Positions 15,875 through 24,613 of a stretch of 64,000 nucleotides of DNA are shown in pieces; the stretch's first letter is position 1; each line of letters opens with the position of its first letter. This DNA is from a virus. A program made the translations under genes and the position numbers. Where the stretch lies: IMG/VR virus record IMGVR_UViG_3300037882_001492, positions 54,191 to 118,190 of that record; one strand, 5' to 3'. The notes beneath the pieces are model-generated. The model had not been told where the DNA came from, ran no database searches, and saw only the letters and a program-made list of their open reading frames with translations.

Positions 15875-16263
15875 TAAATTACTTCTTCGAAAATTTCTGT
15901 GCCATCAGCCAATACTTGTCCGTTAAATTTATAATCTCTTTCATATTTTAGAAATTCCATTTTAGGTACACCGAAATCTTTTTGAAGATTATGTATTGTT
16001 TTGTGGCGAACATAACAACTACGAAATCCATTCGTGCAACGCATAACAGAAATCGGTTTTGATTCCAAACCATCAGCCGATCTTAAAATAATAGATTTAG
16101 TTTGTGGGACAGATTGTGCTATTAATTCTTCTCTTCTAATGTCTTGGAGTTCCCCAAGTACCTCACTATAGGTAGCCGCACGATCAAACAGTTTGCGTTC
16201 AAAAGAGTCACTAATTTTATGCTTTAAAAAATCATGCATTCTTTGATATGAATTATGTTTCAT
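15874..16263 (-). CDS. hypothetical protein
   Basis: 129 residues, not recognised. A helical, basic N-terminal half (MKHNSYQRMHDFLKHKISDS, later LGELQDIRREEL) is followed by a more strand-rich part with two Cys (MRCTNGFRSCYVRHK). It overlaps both neighbours by one base (stop/start coupling), so it is part of the operon starting at 16634. Confidence 0.65.
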   Translation of the reverse strand: MKHNSYQRMHDFLKHKISDSFERKLFDRAATYSEVLGELQDIRREELIAQSVPQTKSIILRSADGLESKPISVMRCTNGFRSCYVRHKTIHNLQKDFGVPKMEFLKYERDYKFNGQVLADGTEIFEEVI

Positions 16264-16634
16264 TACGAACTAGCCTCCATTTGTTCTACTTTCTCTGATG
16301 ATTCTTCGGCCATTACAGCATTTGCTTTGGCTTTAATTTCTTCTAAGGCTCTCTTCATTTCTTCTGAAATTGATGCAAGACCTCGCATAAAGATTTGACG
16401 CATTAAATCATCGCTAGATGCAATGTCTTTAAAAGCCTCTTTAATGAAATTAAATTGTTCCGTCCCTTGTTTGTCTAGTTTTAAATAAATTTTCATTCTT
16501 CTATCGGTTTTTGTTTTACTTGTAAAGGTTAATTGATTGATATCAATTTTTTGCATCTGTTCAGATTTATCTGCTAATTTCAGCATTGTGTCCGACAGAT
16601 ATTCTAGTAACTCTTTTTTCTGTGCCGAATCCAT
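16263..16634 (-). CDS. hypothetical helical protein
   Basis: 123 residues, strongly helical and charged, with a short strand-rich part (INQLTFTSKTKTDRRMKIYLKL) and an acidic end (EESSEKVEQMEASS). First gene of the four-gene operon 16634-15331. AGGAAG lies 7 nt before ATG 16634, but it falls between the -10 box and the predicted transcript start. No known family. Confidence 0.65.
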   Translation of the reverse strand: MDSAQKKELLEYLSDTMLKLADKSEQMQKIDINQLTFTSKTKTDRRMKIYLKLDKQGTEQFNFIKEAFKDIASSDDLMRQIFMRGLASISEEMKRALEEIKAKANAVMAEESSEKVEQMEASS

Positions 16635-16647
16635 TGTGGTTCTTCCT

Positions 16648-16676
16648 ATTATACTAGCCCATAGAAATTTTCAAAA
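16648..16676 (-). promoter_or_regulatory. promoter of the four-gene operon 16634-15331
   Basis: On the minus strand TTTTGA (16676-16671), 17 nt, TATAAT (16653-16648). Predicted start near 16641, giving a leader of only about 7 nt before ATG 16634. Confidence 0.55.
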
Positions 16677-16699
16677 AAATTCGATAGGAAAACTATAAT
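16670..16699 (+). promoter_or_regulatory. promoter of the resolvase-like gene, probably leaderless transcript
   Basis: TTCAAA (16670-16675), 18 nt, TATAAT (16694-16699). The -10 box ends 6 nt before ATG 16706, so the transcript is expected to begin at or next to the start codon. Confidence 0.5.
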
Positions 16700-16705
16700 A
16701 CTGTA

Positions 16706-17242
16706 ATGGATCTTGATAAATTATTAGAGGATAAAGAGTTTGGAAGAAAGAAACGAGTCAACTCAAAACAAAAGGGAAGTAGATTTGAGCGTGATATTGT
16801 AAAATTCTTAAATGAACGCTTTGGCAATTACGGCAAATTTGCACGAACACCAGGAAGCGGCGCATTCGCAACAACGCATGATCTTCCAGACCATATTATC
16901 TTGCATGAAGATATTATCGCTCCTAAGAACTTCCAGTTTCTCATTGAATGTAAAAATGGTTATGACTTAGACCTAACTGATTTATTTAATTTTAACTCGC
17001 AACTTTACAAGTGGATTCAAAAACTTGAAGCCAAAAGTTTTGAAAACGCTCAGAAATGGTGTATAATATATAAAAAGAATAGAAATAAGAAAGTAATAAT
17101 TACTAATAAAGAAGTAAAAGAAGAATATACACCTATTACTATAGTAACATTAAATTCAAAGGACTTAGTTAATACTTGCTTCCTCTATGAGTTTGATGAA
17201 TTTTTCAATCTTCCTGATAGTACCTTCTTTAACTTTAGTTAG
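16706..17242 (+). CDS. PD-(D/E)xK nuclease, Hjc-type Holliday junction resolvase-like
   Basis: 178 residues. The pattern KGSRFERDIVKFL (23-35, catalytic Glu helix), ARTPGSGAFA (46-55), LPDHIIL (about 60-66, motif Asp) and FLIECKNGYD (about 78-87, ExK) is that of the archaeal Hjc / phage resolvase branch of PD-(D/E)xK nucleases. It probably cuts branched recombination or packaging intermediates, replacing T4 gp49. The last 78 nt overlap, tail to tail, the end of the 824-residue gene on the other strand. No alternative Met is close, so ATG 16706 is kept in spite of the near absent leader. Confidence 0.75.
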   Translation: MDLDKLLEDKEFGRKKRVNSKQKGSRFERDIVKFLNERFGNYGKFARTPGSGAFATTHDLPDHIILHEDIIAPKNFQFLIECKNGYDLDLTDLFNFNSQLYKWIQKLEAKSFENAQKWCIIYKKNRNKKVIITNKEVKEEYTPITIVTLNSKDLVNTCFLYEFDEFFNLPDSTFFNFS

Positions 17243-19639
17243 TTTACTTTGTTCTCTAATAGAGATTCCATCTTTTTCTAAGAAATCTTTTTCTAAACGA
17301 AGACCAATTCTAACTCGTCTATCTGCATCATCACCTTTAGCAGAAACATCAATATAGCCAACTTTCTTTTTACTATTACGATCAATGAATTGGATTTGAT
17401 TAAATGCATCTGATCCTGCCATTTCTACATCACAATCATCAATAAGAGATTTCATTATAGTATGATTAGTTGTCATTACAGATTCTTGTGGAGTAATAGA
17501 CCACATTAATTCATTCTCTAAAGTCATACTACCGGCAAGTAAGTCAGAGTAAGCAAAAGACTTAAGTAGAGATTTGTCTTTTTGAACCATTACTGCACGA
17601 ACAAACCTAAAGAGACTTTGTTTAGTTTGTTCAATTTTATTGTAATCCGATGAGAACTTAATGGCATTGACTTTCTTTTCAATCTCATTCCATTCCTGTT
17701 TCATATCAATGTCAGGGCCAACCATTCTTTCAATTCTTGTCTTAAAACTTTCGTAAGAAAGCTGATTTGAAGTTTTTGGATTTAAGTGAGAGATTGGCTT
17801 AAAGACATTTTCTACCATGCCGGTAATATAGGAATTTATTTCAGATCCTTTTTTGGCTGCGGATTTGAACTGTTTATTTTCAATCTTCGAAGACATGTAT
17901 TCAAGCATTTGTTCTCTTTCATCGTGCTTTCTCTGAGCCTCTGGTGTTTTATGTTGAGAATCCAAATAGAGTGCAGGATTATAAGATACAGAGATATTTG
18001 TTCCTCCCATATCAAGTCGTGCATTCGATGAATAGGTTTTCAAAGAAACTGGGATATTTTCACCGTCGAAATCCAATCCGAAATTATCTTTTAAGTAAGA
18101 ATTGAATTTCATTGAATCTTCTGGATTCGAGAAGTTAATTACAAAGTCGTCTTTCTTATTAGCGGTTGAAGTTCCACCAGTATGTTCAGCAGAGAGATTT
18201 GCAGGATCAACACCAGCTTTCTTCAAATGAGACAGCATTAGATTGACATTTCGATTCAAATATTGAGCGTGAGCAATTACAGGATTATCCAATTCAGTAC
18301 CAGTTAATCCTTCTTGAATTAACGAGATAGTTTCAAAGGGATCTTCGTCAGATAAAATACCGGCAGTAGGTAATTGATTTTTGATCGTATCAGCAAAGTC
18401 AAATACACCTTTGATGTAGTTTTCTAATTCTTCTGTTGCTGCTGCTAATTCATCTTGATTTTCTGCTGCTTTAGCAAATGCAGCATTGAATAATGCAGCC
18501 ATGATTTTCTCATTGACAACTGCAAGTTTTCTATTCAATGCATTTCCGTCTTGTGCAAACGAGCGTTGAAGTAATGGTTTTGAATAACTTCCATCAACTT
18601 TCTTCTCAACAACTTTTAAAAGAGCTTCACATAATGGTTGGGTGTATTCACCAAAGGAAATTCCATATTGTGCGTTTGCTTGTTTTCCATCGAACTTTAA
18701 CAAAGCATCATACAATTCTGGCATTGCAGTAAAATCCCCGTTTCGTCTTCCAAAGTAAATTCCTTTAGAAGATCCAGTAGCGTTTTCAGCAAAACCCCTA
18801 TCTCTAGCAGTAATGCAAGTTAGTAATTGTTTGATTTCAGGAGTTAGTGATTTACTATCAACATATTTCTGTCCTTTCTCATCAACTTGAATCTCTCTAA
18901 CTAAACCAATAAGTTTTAGATGTGCTTCTAATAATTCTTGTTGAACAAGTGGAGATAAGGTTGGATTTGCTCCGTCTCTTAAACTTCTTTTAAACTCAAG
19001 AATGTTTGTACTTGCACTCGACATTCCAGGATCTCCTGTTATTAAATCTACTAATTTACTAACTTCAATTCCAGGAACTACTTTATCACAAGTTCTCTTA
19101 TAAACTTCCATATCTTCTGGATCAACCATAAACGGTTCCCATAGATTTTGGATTGCTCCTAATGCAGCATCAAAAGCGGTCTTTGGTGCCATTGGATCTT
19201 CCTCTGCTGCTTGTGCTGCTTTATATGGATTTTCAGCCGTAGAACCGCCTAGCGTGTCTCCTTCGACTCCCGCGTCCCTTCCGATCAGTTCTTTCAGGTA
19301 CGCGATAAAAACATCAACTAATGCCGCGTCAATCGAGGCTGGAACAGGTCTGCCCCCATTCCCCATCTTCATAAACATTATTTTACCAGAAGGTGTAGAA
19401 CCGCGCGTTGGTTTTTGTCCTTGTCTAAAATACGGAACATACAAAGCAGCGGTTTGAGCGTTAGTTTTCCAAGAGTTATTTTCAAAGTTCTTTAGAAGGG
19501 TAACTCTATCTTGTGCTTTTGTTGCAGGCCAAGCCGGTAATCCAGGTCTTAGTCTATTAACATTAACTCCTTGAAAAATCTCTGATTCTTCAATTACTTT
19601 CTTGGAATTAACAAACTTTCTAACGCTTTCAATGGACAT
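17165..19639 (-). CDS. large protein of unknown function downstream of the tail tube gene
   Basis: 824 residues from ATG 19639 (MSIESVRKF). An ATG at 19675 is in frame, but that stretch is the terminator hairpin and is unlikely to be coding. Not recognised. Mostly helical, rich in Ala/Glu/Lys, with an N-terminal part containing Pro/Gly loops (FRQGQKPTRGSTPSGK), a long helical middle and a C-terminal region DRRVRIGLRLEKDFLE. No membrane segments. It stands where T4 has the portal gene (after gp19), but no portal signature was seen. It might be a virion, internal or assembly protein. Its expression depends on readthrough of the terminator that abuts its start codon. Confidence 0.8.
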   Translation of the reverse strand: MSIESVRKFVNSKKVIEESEIFQGVNVNRLRPGLPAWPATKAQDRVTLLKNFENNSWKTNAQTAALYVPYFRQGQKPTRGSTPSGKIMFMKMGNGGRPVPASIDAALVDVFIAYLKELIGRDAGVEGDTLGGSTAENPYKAAQAAEEDPMAPKTAFDAALGAIQNLWEPFMVDPEDMEVYKRTCDKVVPGIEVSKLVDLITGDPGMSSASTNILEFKRSLRDGANPTLSPLVQQELLEAHLKLIGLVREIQVDEKGQKYVDSKSLTPEIKQLLTCITARDRGFAENATGSSKGIYFGRRNGDFTAMPELYDALLKFDGKQANAQYGISFGEYTQPLCEALLKVVEKKVDGSYSKPLLQRSFAQDGNALNRKLAVVNEKIMAALFNAAFAKAAENQDELAAATEELENYIKGVFDFADTIKNQLPTAGILSDEDPFETISLIQEGLTGTELDNPVIAHAQYLNRNVNLMLSHLKKAGVDPANLSAEHTGGTSTANKKDDFVINFSNPEDSMKFNSYLKDNFGLDFDGENIPVSLKTYSSNARLDMGGTNISVSYNPALYLDSQHKTPEAQRKHDEREQMLEYMSSKIENKQFKSAAKKGSEINSYITGMVENVFKPISHLNPKTSNQLSYESFKTRIERMVGPDIDMKQEWNEIEKKVNAIKFSSDYNKIEQTKQSLFRFVRAVMVQKDKSLLKSFAYSDLLAGSMTLENELMWSITPQESVMTTNHTIMKSLIDDCDVEMAGSDAFNQIQFIDRNSKKKVGYIDVSAKGDDADRRVRIGLRLEKDFLEKDGISIREQSKLTKVKEGTIRKIEKFIKLIEEASIN

Positions 19640-19669
19640 AAAAAAACCCCTCTCTTTATTTAGAGAGGG
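19640..19669 (-). terminator. intrinsic terminator after tail tube gene, U-tract abutting next start codon
   Basis: On the minus strand CCCTCTCT (19669-19662), loop AAATAA, AGAGAGGG (19655-19648), then G and seven T ending directly at ATG 19639. An 8-bp perfect stem with strong U-tract. The same architecture as at 1646-1683. Confidence 0.9.
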
Positions 19670-19686
19670 ATTCACACAAAGAACAA

Positions 19687-20352
19687 TTAGTTAATTCCAC
19701 CAATACCGTCAAATAGTTTGTCAAAAATGTTATCTTCGATTCGATATTGTGCAATAAAGTCATATTTGAAAGTCATTTCAATTGTTGACATTTCGTTAGT
19801 TGAATAATTGAATTCTGATGTTTTCCAAGACTTAGGCCAAGCACCATAAAGTTTAATTTCAAGTTTAGGGTTTCTGTGGTGGTCTAGTTGAATAAGTGAA
19901 ATAGTTCTTTTGAATTGGTCAGGAATTACAACAGGAGCCGAGTGAACACCGTAGATAGGATCATAAGTAGTTCTCATCCAAGTAAACAACAGTTTTGCGG
20001 CATCGCCTTTGATTAAGTTATCAAATGAAATTACACACTCTTCTGTAGTTGCTTTGCCTGGGAAGAACATTCTATCGTTTACACGATCTACAACAATTTC
20101 TTCTACTGTATATCCTAATTGAGAAACAGATTTAACTGCCATTGACAGAACATCTGAACCATCAGTTAAACCTAAAGAATTATCAATAGTTCCAAGCAAT
20201 CCCGCAAGATTAGGAACTCGTAAAATCCAAGAATACGCTCTAAAAGAATCGTATTGATGGGTTAGTCTATGTCCGTCTGTTATTGAAATGTCTAAAGCAC
20301 GATCTTGTTGTTTTAGAATTTCATTTACGGCTGCGTCGGAATTTAAAGGCAT
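19687..20352 (-). CDS. gp19: tail tube protein, gp19 family
   Basis: 221 residues (T4 gp19: 163). It forms the inner tube of the contractile tail. The layout YSWILRVPNL, then RMFFPGKATTEECVISFDN, IYGVHSAPVVIPDQFKRTISL and a final TIEMTFKYDF strand matches the beta-barrel of myoviral tube proteins. It directly follows the sheath gene, as in T4. A CTAAATA box lies 6 nt before ATG 20352, and a strong terminator follows, which fits high-level expression. Confidence 0.9.
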   Translation of the reverse strand: MPLNSDAAVNEILKQQDRALDISITDGHRLTHQYDSFRAYSWILRVPNLAGLLGTIDNSLGLTDGSDVLSMAVKSVSQLGYTVEEIVVDRVNDRMFFPGKATTEECVISFDNLIKGDAAKLLFTWMRTTYDPIYGVHSAPVVIPDQFKRTISLIQLDHHRNPKLEIKLYGAWPKSWKTSEFNYSTNEMSTIEMTFKYDFIAQYRIEDNIFDKLFDGIGGIN

Positions 20353-20358
20353 TTCTTA

Positions 20359-20365
20359 TATTTAG
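20359..20365 (-). promoter_or_regulatory. CTAAATA box before tail tube gene (candidate late promoter)
   Basis: CTAAATA followed by 6 nt and ATG 20352, located between the sheath stop and the tube start. The same box at nearly the same distance precedes the genes starting at 28979, 58035 and 61056. Confidence 0.4.
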
Positions 20366-20368
20366 AGA

Positions 20369-22627
20369 TTATAGGATAATCTTACCTGTTTGGTTAGTGA
20401 AGTTCAATTCGAAATTGATTTCTTCCGCTGCTTTTGTAGGAGTTACAATGATTCGGCACCACAGTTCCCCTCTGTCAACTCTAGCAGGAGTGTTTACAGA
20501 TTCATCACACAAGATTGTGTATTTTCTAATATCTCGCTTCGATTTTAATTCGGCAAGATATGGATTGATTGTTGCAATGATTTGCGACCACAAGATAGGA
20601 TCGTTTGGTTTGAATACAAACTGACGGCCGACTCTTAGCAATACTTTAGAAAGAGAAATTAATCCGTTTCTTACATTGATTCGATCTAAAGCGGTACTTG
20701 CTCTTTGAGTGTCTTTTTGACCCCAAACTACAATTCCATCTCGATCAAATTTCATAATTGGGTTAATTACGGCATCGTATAGAATTCCACCGTTTCCAGC
20801 AACTTTAACTTCTGTATCTGTTGCTCTAGTAACTTTACCGTTTTCAATACCGGCAGGGATCGCCCAATCTGTATCGCGTCTGATTTTTGAAAGAAGTTGA
20901 ATGTATGCCGCTACGATTGCAGGATCGTAATAACGATCTACTCCTGCAAATCTATCGAACATTTCAACCCACGGCCAATACACATCTACATAAGTGTTAT
21001 TAAGTGCCGCAGTTCTTCCGTCTCCCAAACCATTTACCCAAGCAACGGCTCTTTGTTCAGAGTTTAATCCTTCGGGCGGTGAAATGATGGCATTGAATCT
21101 GCCCGTTTCGCTGGCAACTGTGGCAAGTTCATTTTGAACTTGTTGAGCAGTAATTCCAGGAACAATAGCAAGATCAACCGAAAGATTAGGATCTCGTAAT
21201 GCTTGAATTCCAGTTTGAGAAGCTTGGCTTCCGATTAGTGCATTTAAGATATCGGAATCTGTTACAGAGCCATCTTCGTCAGCCACATCCCCGTTTACAC
21301 CACCAGCAAAACTGTATGTGCCAGGAATAAGTTTACCGAAGATTAAGGTTTGCATTGCAGCACTTTCTTCTCTAGAGGCTCTTGCAGTAAATGTCGAACC
21401 CCAAGCAGCGGGAACAGAAACTACAGAAGTTGCAGCGAATCCACCACCAGAATCAATCGAGCCAAAGCGAGCATAGTAGTAATCAGAAGTATTTCTATCA
21501 CCATAATCATAAATGTTTAAAGTATCAAGAACCCAACCCGATCCACCTGATAGATCGTCTACAAAGGCTACTTTATATGCTTCTCTAGTTGCACCATCAG
21601 AGTTGATTTGAACGGTTACATCTTTACCTTTGTTTGCCGCAACAATAGCTTGCATACCATAAGTTTTGAAACCATCTCTTGTTGAGGAAGTTACATAATT
21701 GTAACCCGCACCAGGATGTAGCGATTCAAGGTTGAACACGCCCGCACTTGCATTACCAGAAAGTAAAGTATTGCCCACAGACGAGCAAGCACTTGTCATT
21801 TGCCCAACATAAGCACCTGTATTTGCTAACCATCCAGCAGTTCCAGTAAGCATAGTGTATGCCACACCGGGAGTTCCAAACAATCTAATGTTGTTTCCGT
21901 TTCCGCTAAAATAACTTGCAGAAGCTTGTGCTAAAATTTGCGCTTGAGAAGGAGTCGAAATTACACCAAGCGAATATTCAACTGGTCTTCCACCACCACC
22001 TGCGGCGTACCCTGTTCCACCAACAGCGGAGAACAGAGAAACATTTCCGCCGTATCCAGACACATTCATTGTGCAAGCAGATCCAGCATAATTACTTACA
22101 AAGTAACCTAGCGAATCAGAAGCACTTACGAAACTGAATGGGGCTTCGGAAGGAAGGAAGGTATCAACAGCGGTTTTAATCGCTCCGATTGGGTTGCTTC
22201 CCGAAGGTGTAGCAACGAAATAAGGTTCAGAGTTTACAGCAACTCCATCTTGGTTTGCAATATTGATAAAGAAAGCGTGAGAGTAATTTGATTGGATTCC
22301 AGACACCCCAACGAAAGGAGAAGTTCCAACTAGTAAATTACCTTTTGCTTCTTCTTGCATCGGAGAAGCGCATCTAATGTAATACAGTTGATTTGTGATT
22401 GCAAGTAATTCATGTAACGCAAGCAACCCTTGTCCACCTGTATAGCGGGTAGGATCACCAAAAATAGCATCGGCTCTTTCTGACGATTGAATTAAAGTAG
22501 CCTCGCCTACCGGACCTTTTGACGCAAATCCGATAATTGCCGCTGCTTGGTTATTATCAGACGGAACATAGTCCGATTGATCGTTTACTTGAATATAAAC
22601 CCCAGGTCCGTTTTTATTTAAAGCCAT
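20369..22627 (-). CDS. gp18: tail sheath protein, gp18 family
   Basis: 752 residues (T4 gp18: 659). The N-terminal PGVYIQVNDQSDYV and AAIIGFASKGPVGEATLI with the ERADAIFGDP segment are the sheath handshake domain; the C-terminus (WSQIIATINPYLAEL, DIRKYTILCDES, GELWCRIIVTPTKAAEEINFELNF) is the conserved sheath core. A protruding middle part (about 170-400) is rich in Gly/Ser/Ala and likely surface exposed. It contracts during injection. Neighbours are gp15-like and gp19. Confidence 0.96.
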   Translation of the reverse strand: MALNKNGPGVYIQVNDQSDYVPSDNNQAAAIIGFASKGPVGEATLIQSSERADAIFGDPTRYTGGQGLLALHELLAITNQLYYIRCASPMQEEAKGNLLVGTSPFVGVSGIQSNYSHAFFINIANQDGVAVNSEPYFVATPSGSNPIGAIKTAVDTFLPSEAPFSFVSASDSLGYFVSNYAGSACTMNVSGYGGNVSLFSAVGGTGYAAGGGGRPVEYSLGVISTPSQAQILAQASASYFSGNGNNIRLFGTPGVAYTMLTGTAGWLANTGAYVGQMTSACSSVGNTLLSGNASAGVFNLESLHPGAGYNYVTSSTRDGFKTYGMQAIVAANKGKDVTVQINSDGATREAYKVAFVDDLSGGSGWVLDTLNIYDYGDRNTSDYYYARFGSIDSGGGFAATSVVSVPAAWGSTFTARASREESAAMQTLIFGKLIPGTYSFAGGVNGDVADEDGSVTDSDILNALIGSQASQTGIQALRDPNLSVDLAIVPGITAQQVQNELATVASETGRFNAIISPPEGLNSEQRAVAWVNGLGDGRTAALNNTYVDVYWPWVEMFDRFAGVDRYYDPAIVAAYIQLLSKIRRDTDWAIPAGIENGKVTRATDTEVKVAGNGGILYDAVINPIMKFDRDGIVVWGQKDTQRASTALDRINVRNGLISLSKVLLRVGRQFVFKPNDPILWSQIIATINPYLAELKSKRDIRKYTILCDESVNTPARVDRGELWCRIIVTPTKAAEEINFELNFTNQTGKIIL

Positions 22628-22630
22628 TTG

Positions 22631-22870
22631 TTATTCTATAACCTCTTTTACTGAAATTTGATTTCTCTTCTCTAACTCCGAGAAAGCATTCGATCTTTTG
22701 AATCCATACGGAAGTTTAACCGAACCTTTAGCAGTTAGAAGATAATGCTCCCATTTTGAGTTAATTTCTACAATTAATTCTTTTGATACCCATGAACGGT
22801 TTGTAACAACATAAAACCTTTCTTTAGATTTTAATAAATTGTTCTTCAAACTCTGTTTTGGTTTAAGCAT
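22631..22870 (-). CDS. hypothetical protein between sheath and gp15
   Basis: 79 residues, basic, not recognised (MLKPKQSLKNNLLKSKERFY). ATG 22870 has AGGAT 4-8 nt upstream and ends 3 nt before the sheath start, so it is in the tail operon. Could be a small tail-completion or assembly factor; nothing in the sequence is decisive. Confidence 0.6.
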   Translation of the reverse strand: MLKPKQSLKNNLLKSKERFYVVTNRSWVSKELIVEINSKWEHYLLTAKGSVKLPYGFKRSNAFSELEKRNQISVKEVIE

Positions 22871-22919
22871 TTTAATCCTATTTTATATACGCTAAACCAA
22901 AAACCATAAGGAAATATTT

Positions 22920-23672
22920 TTAAGTCTTCAAAACAAAATTGATTTCTTGAATTTTTCCTGAACTTGTAAGCATATAGTGTTTTTGCGGAATATACCCTTC
23001 AACGCTAATAATACAAGACTTTACCAACATTCTCTCGTCTTTTGAAGGAACTACTTTAACACTTTCATCTGACCAATCAATTAAATGAGAATGAGTGGAA
23101 TTTCCAAAACTTGTTCCAAGCACTAAAAATGGGGAAAACAACAACTCTACCTGCTCGACTAGTTGAGCAAGGTCTTCCACATACTTTGCTAAAACACTAA
23201 CTCTGACAGTTAAATCTACGGCTTTTGGTGCCTTAGAAATGACCCTTTGTGCGCGTCTAGCAATCGGATCAAAATAAGTGTAGTTTGTTACTTGGAAATC
23301 TGGTCTGCGTCTAGGTAAAGAGGCTTCAATATCTTCTACTGTAAACGAAATACAAGGAAGTGTTAAATTTCTTGTCTGAAAGGTTTCTACAATCGCTCTT
23401 TCACCGCCAGCATAGAACACAGAAAGATTAGTATTTAACTTATTCTCTTTTCCAATAACAAATAAATTACTTTTTAAAACATCTCTCAGTTTGGAAGTAT
23501 ACTCTCGTTGAAAGTCTGGTACATCCTTACTATAGCGTTCTAGTTCTTCAATCTGTTTTTTTAGAAAAGAATAAAGATAAGCATCACGATGAATATTTTT
23601 ATCGAAAGCAAATGTAGCAGACACCGGAAAAGCGCCTGTTTCCAACGGGATTGTCGTATTGATTTCACTCAT
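22920..23672 (-). CDS. gp15: tail sheath terminator/stabiliser, gp15-like
   Basis: 250 residues (T4 gp15: 272). The central pattern LTLPCISFTVEDIEAS and YFDPIARRAQRV corresponds to the 'PxIS(F)E ... YDPxRK' core of gp15 proteins; a long helix (VEDLAQLVEQVELLFSPF) follows. gp15 caps the tube and sheath and joins the tail to the neck. Its start overlaps the neck gene stop, and the sheath lies downstream. The long N-terminal helical part (KNIHRDAYLYSFLKKQIEEL) is somewhat unusual. Family naming is inferred from pattern and position. Confidence 0.7.
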   Translation of the reverse strand: MSEINTTIPLETGAFPVSATFAFDKNIHRDAYLYSFLKKQIEELERYSKDVPDFQREYTSKLRDVLKSNLFVIGKENKLNTNLSVFYAGGERAIVETFQTRNLTLPCISFTVEDIEASLPRRRPDFQVTNYTYFDPIARRAQRVISKAPKAVDLTVRVSVLAKYVEDLAQLVEQVELLFSPFLVLGTSFGNSTHSHLIDWSDESVKVVPSKDERMLVKSCIISVEGYIPQKHYMLTSSGKIQEINFVLKT

Positions 23673-24556
23673 TAAAACATTGTAAAGGGTTGCGGCGGTT
23701 CTTCAATCTCACTCATTAACTCTTCGTTAAGAAGCTGTAATTCCGCTACACCTTCGTCATACATCTCTTTTCCATCTAATTGAGCGCCACCTTCCGGTGA
23801 TGGAAGGCTTTTAAATTTCTTTCTGATATTACCTAAGTTTTTCTTACAATATGCAAGAGCATATCTTTGAATCCAGCCAACATAAAATGGGTGAAGTTTT
23901 TCCAAATCTAATGCTCTAAATTGAACAATAACTTCTTCACCGTCTCCTGATCTTGGAGTAGGAGTAATCATTAAGAACTCTCCATTGACAATTTCAAAAG
24001 AACCGTCTCGTCCGAGAATCTTTCTAATAGTTTCTAAGTGCATTTGCATAATAAGCAAATCACTAATCATCATATCGTTGAACAAGAAGTTGTCTTGGAA
24101 ATACTTAATGAAGAAGTCCATTTCTAAAGTATCGGCTTGTTGCGCGATTGTTAATAGATTCTTCTTGTATACCGCATAAACAAAGTTGTTTATCATAAAT
24201 TGTGGTAATTTATATAAATTAACTCCATTTACTGTCGTGAAAGTCGCAAACTGATTGCACCATAACGGAGCATGATAATCCATCTTAGAAATTGCTTTAT
24301 CAATCGCCAAATAAATCTGATAGTCTGTTAATTCAACTTTAATAATTGGATACCCTAATTCTGCTTTAATTTGATCCCTAATGATTCCATAGAATCCAGA
24401 GAATTCCATTTGACCAGCAAAACGCTTTCTATTTAAAGTTTCATAGAAATCAACACCGTTAAAGATTGTTGACGAAGTATGAAACCTATTAGAGTCACCT
24501 AAATTGGTTCCAGCAGTTGTTCCCCATGAAGTATGGGGTTGGACATATGTTGCCAT
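23672..24556 (-). CDS. gp13: neck / head completion protein, gp13-like
   Basis: 294 residues (T4 gp13: 309). The segment AELGYPIIKVELTDYQIYLAI is the typical gp13 start helix, followed by a beta-sandwich part and the stretch RALDLEKLHPFYVGWIQRYALAYCK. The neck protein binds the portal after packaging and connects to the tail through gp15. No separate gp14 was found. TATAAT stands only 2 nt before ATG 24556, but no clear -35 is visible. The gene follows a strong terminator after the capsid gene. Confidence 0.75.
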   Translation of the reverse strand: MATYVQPHTSWGTTAGTNLGDSNRFHTSSTIFNGVDFYETLNRKRFAGQMEFSGFYGIIRDQIKAELGYPIIKVELTDYQIYLAIDKAISKMDYHAPLWCNQFATFTTVNGVNLYKLPQFMINNFVYAVYKKNLLTIAQQADTLEMDFFIKYFQDNFLFNDMMISDLLIMQMHLETIRKILGRDGSFEIVNGEFLMITPTPRSGDGEEVIVQFRALDLEKLHPFYVGWIQRYALAYCKKNLGNIRKKFKSLPSPEGGAQLDGKEMYDEGVAELQLLNEELMSEIEEPPQPFTMF

Positions 24557-24583
24557 AAATTATATACTAGTCCATAAAACTAA

Positions 24584-24613
24584 AGAAGCCTAGCATTTAC
24601 ACGCTAGGCTTCT
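24584..24613 (-). terminator. strong terminator after the major capsid gene
   Basis: An 11-bp perfect stem AGAAGCCTAGC / GCTAGGCTTCT with an 8-nt loop, followed on the minus strand by TTAGTTTT. On the plus strand the stem is followed by TTTAC only, so termination is for the minus-strand capsid transcript. Confidence 0.85.

Noticed and set aside
17165-19639. Portal protein by position after gp19
   Set aside because: Length (824) and sequence show no portal features; the portal and terminase are probably outside the window.
19640-19675. Upstream in-frame ATG 19675 as start of the 824-residue protein
   Set aside because: The added 12 codons are encoded by the terminator hairpin and U-tract; ATG 19639 directly after it is more likely.
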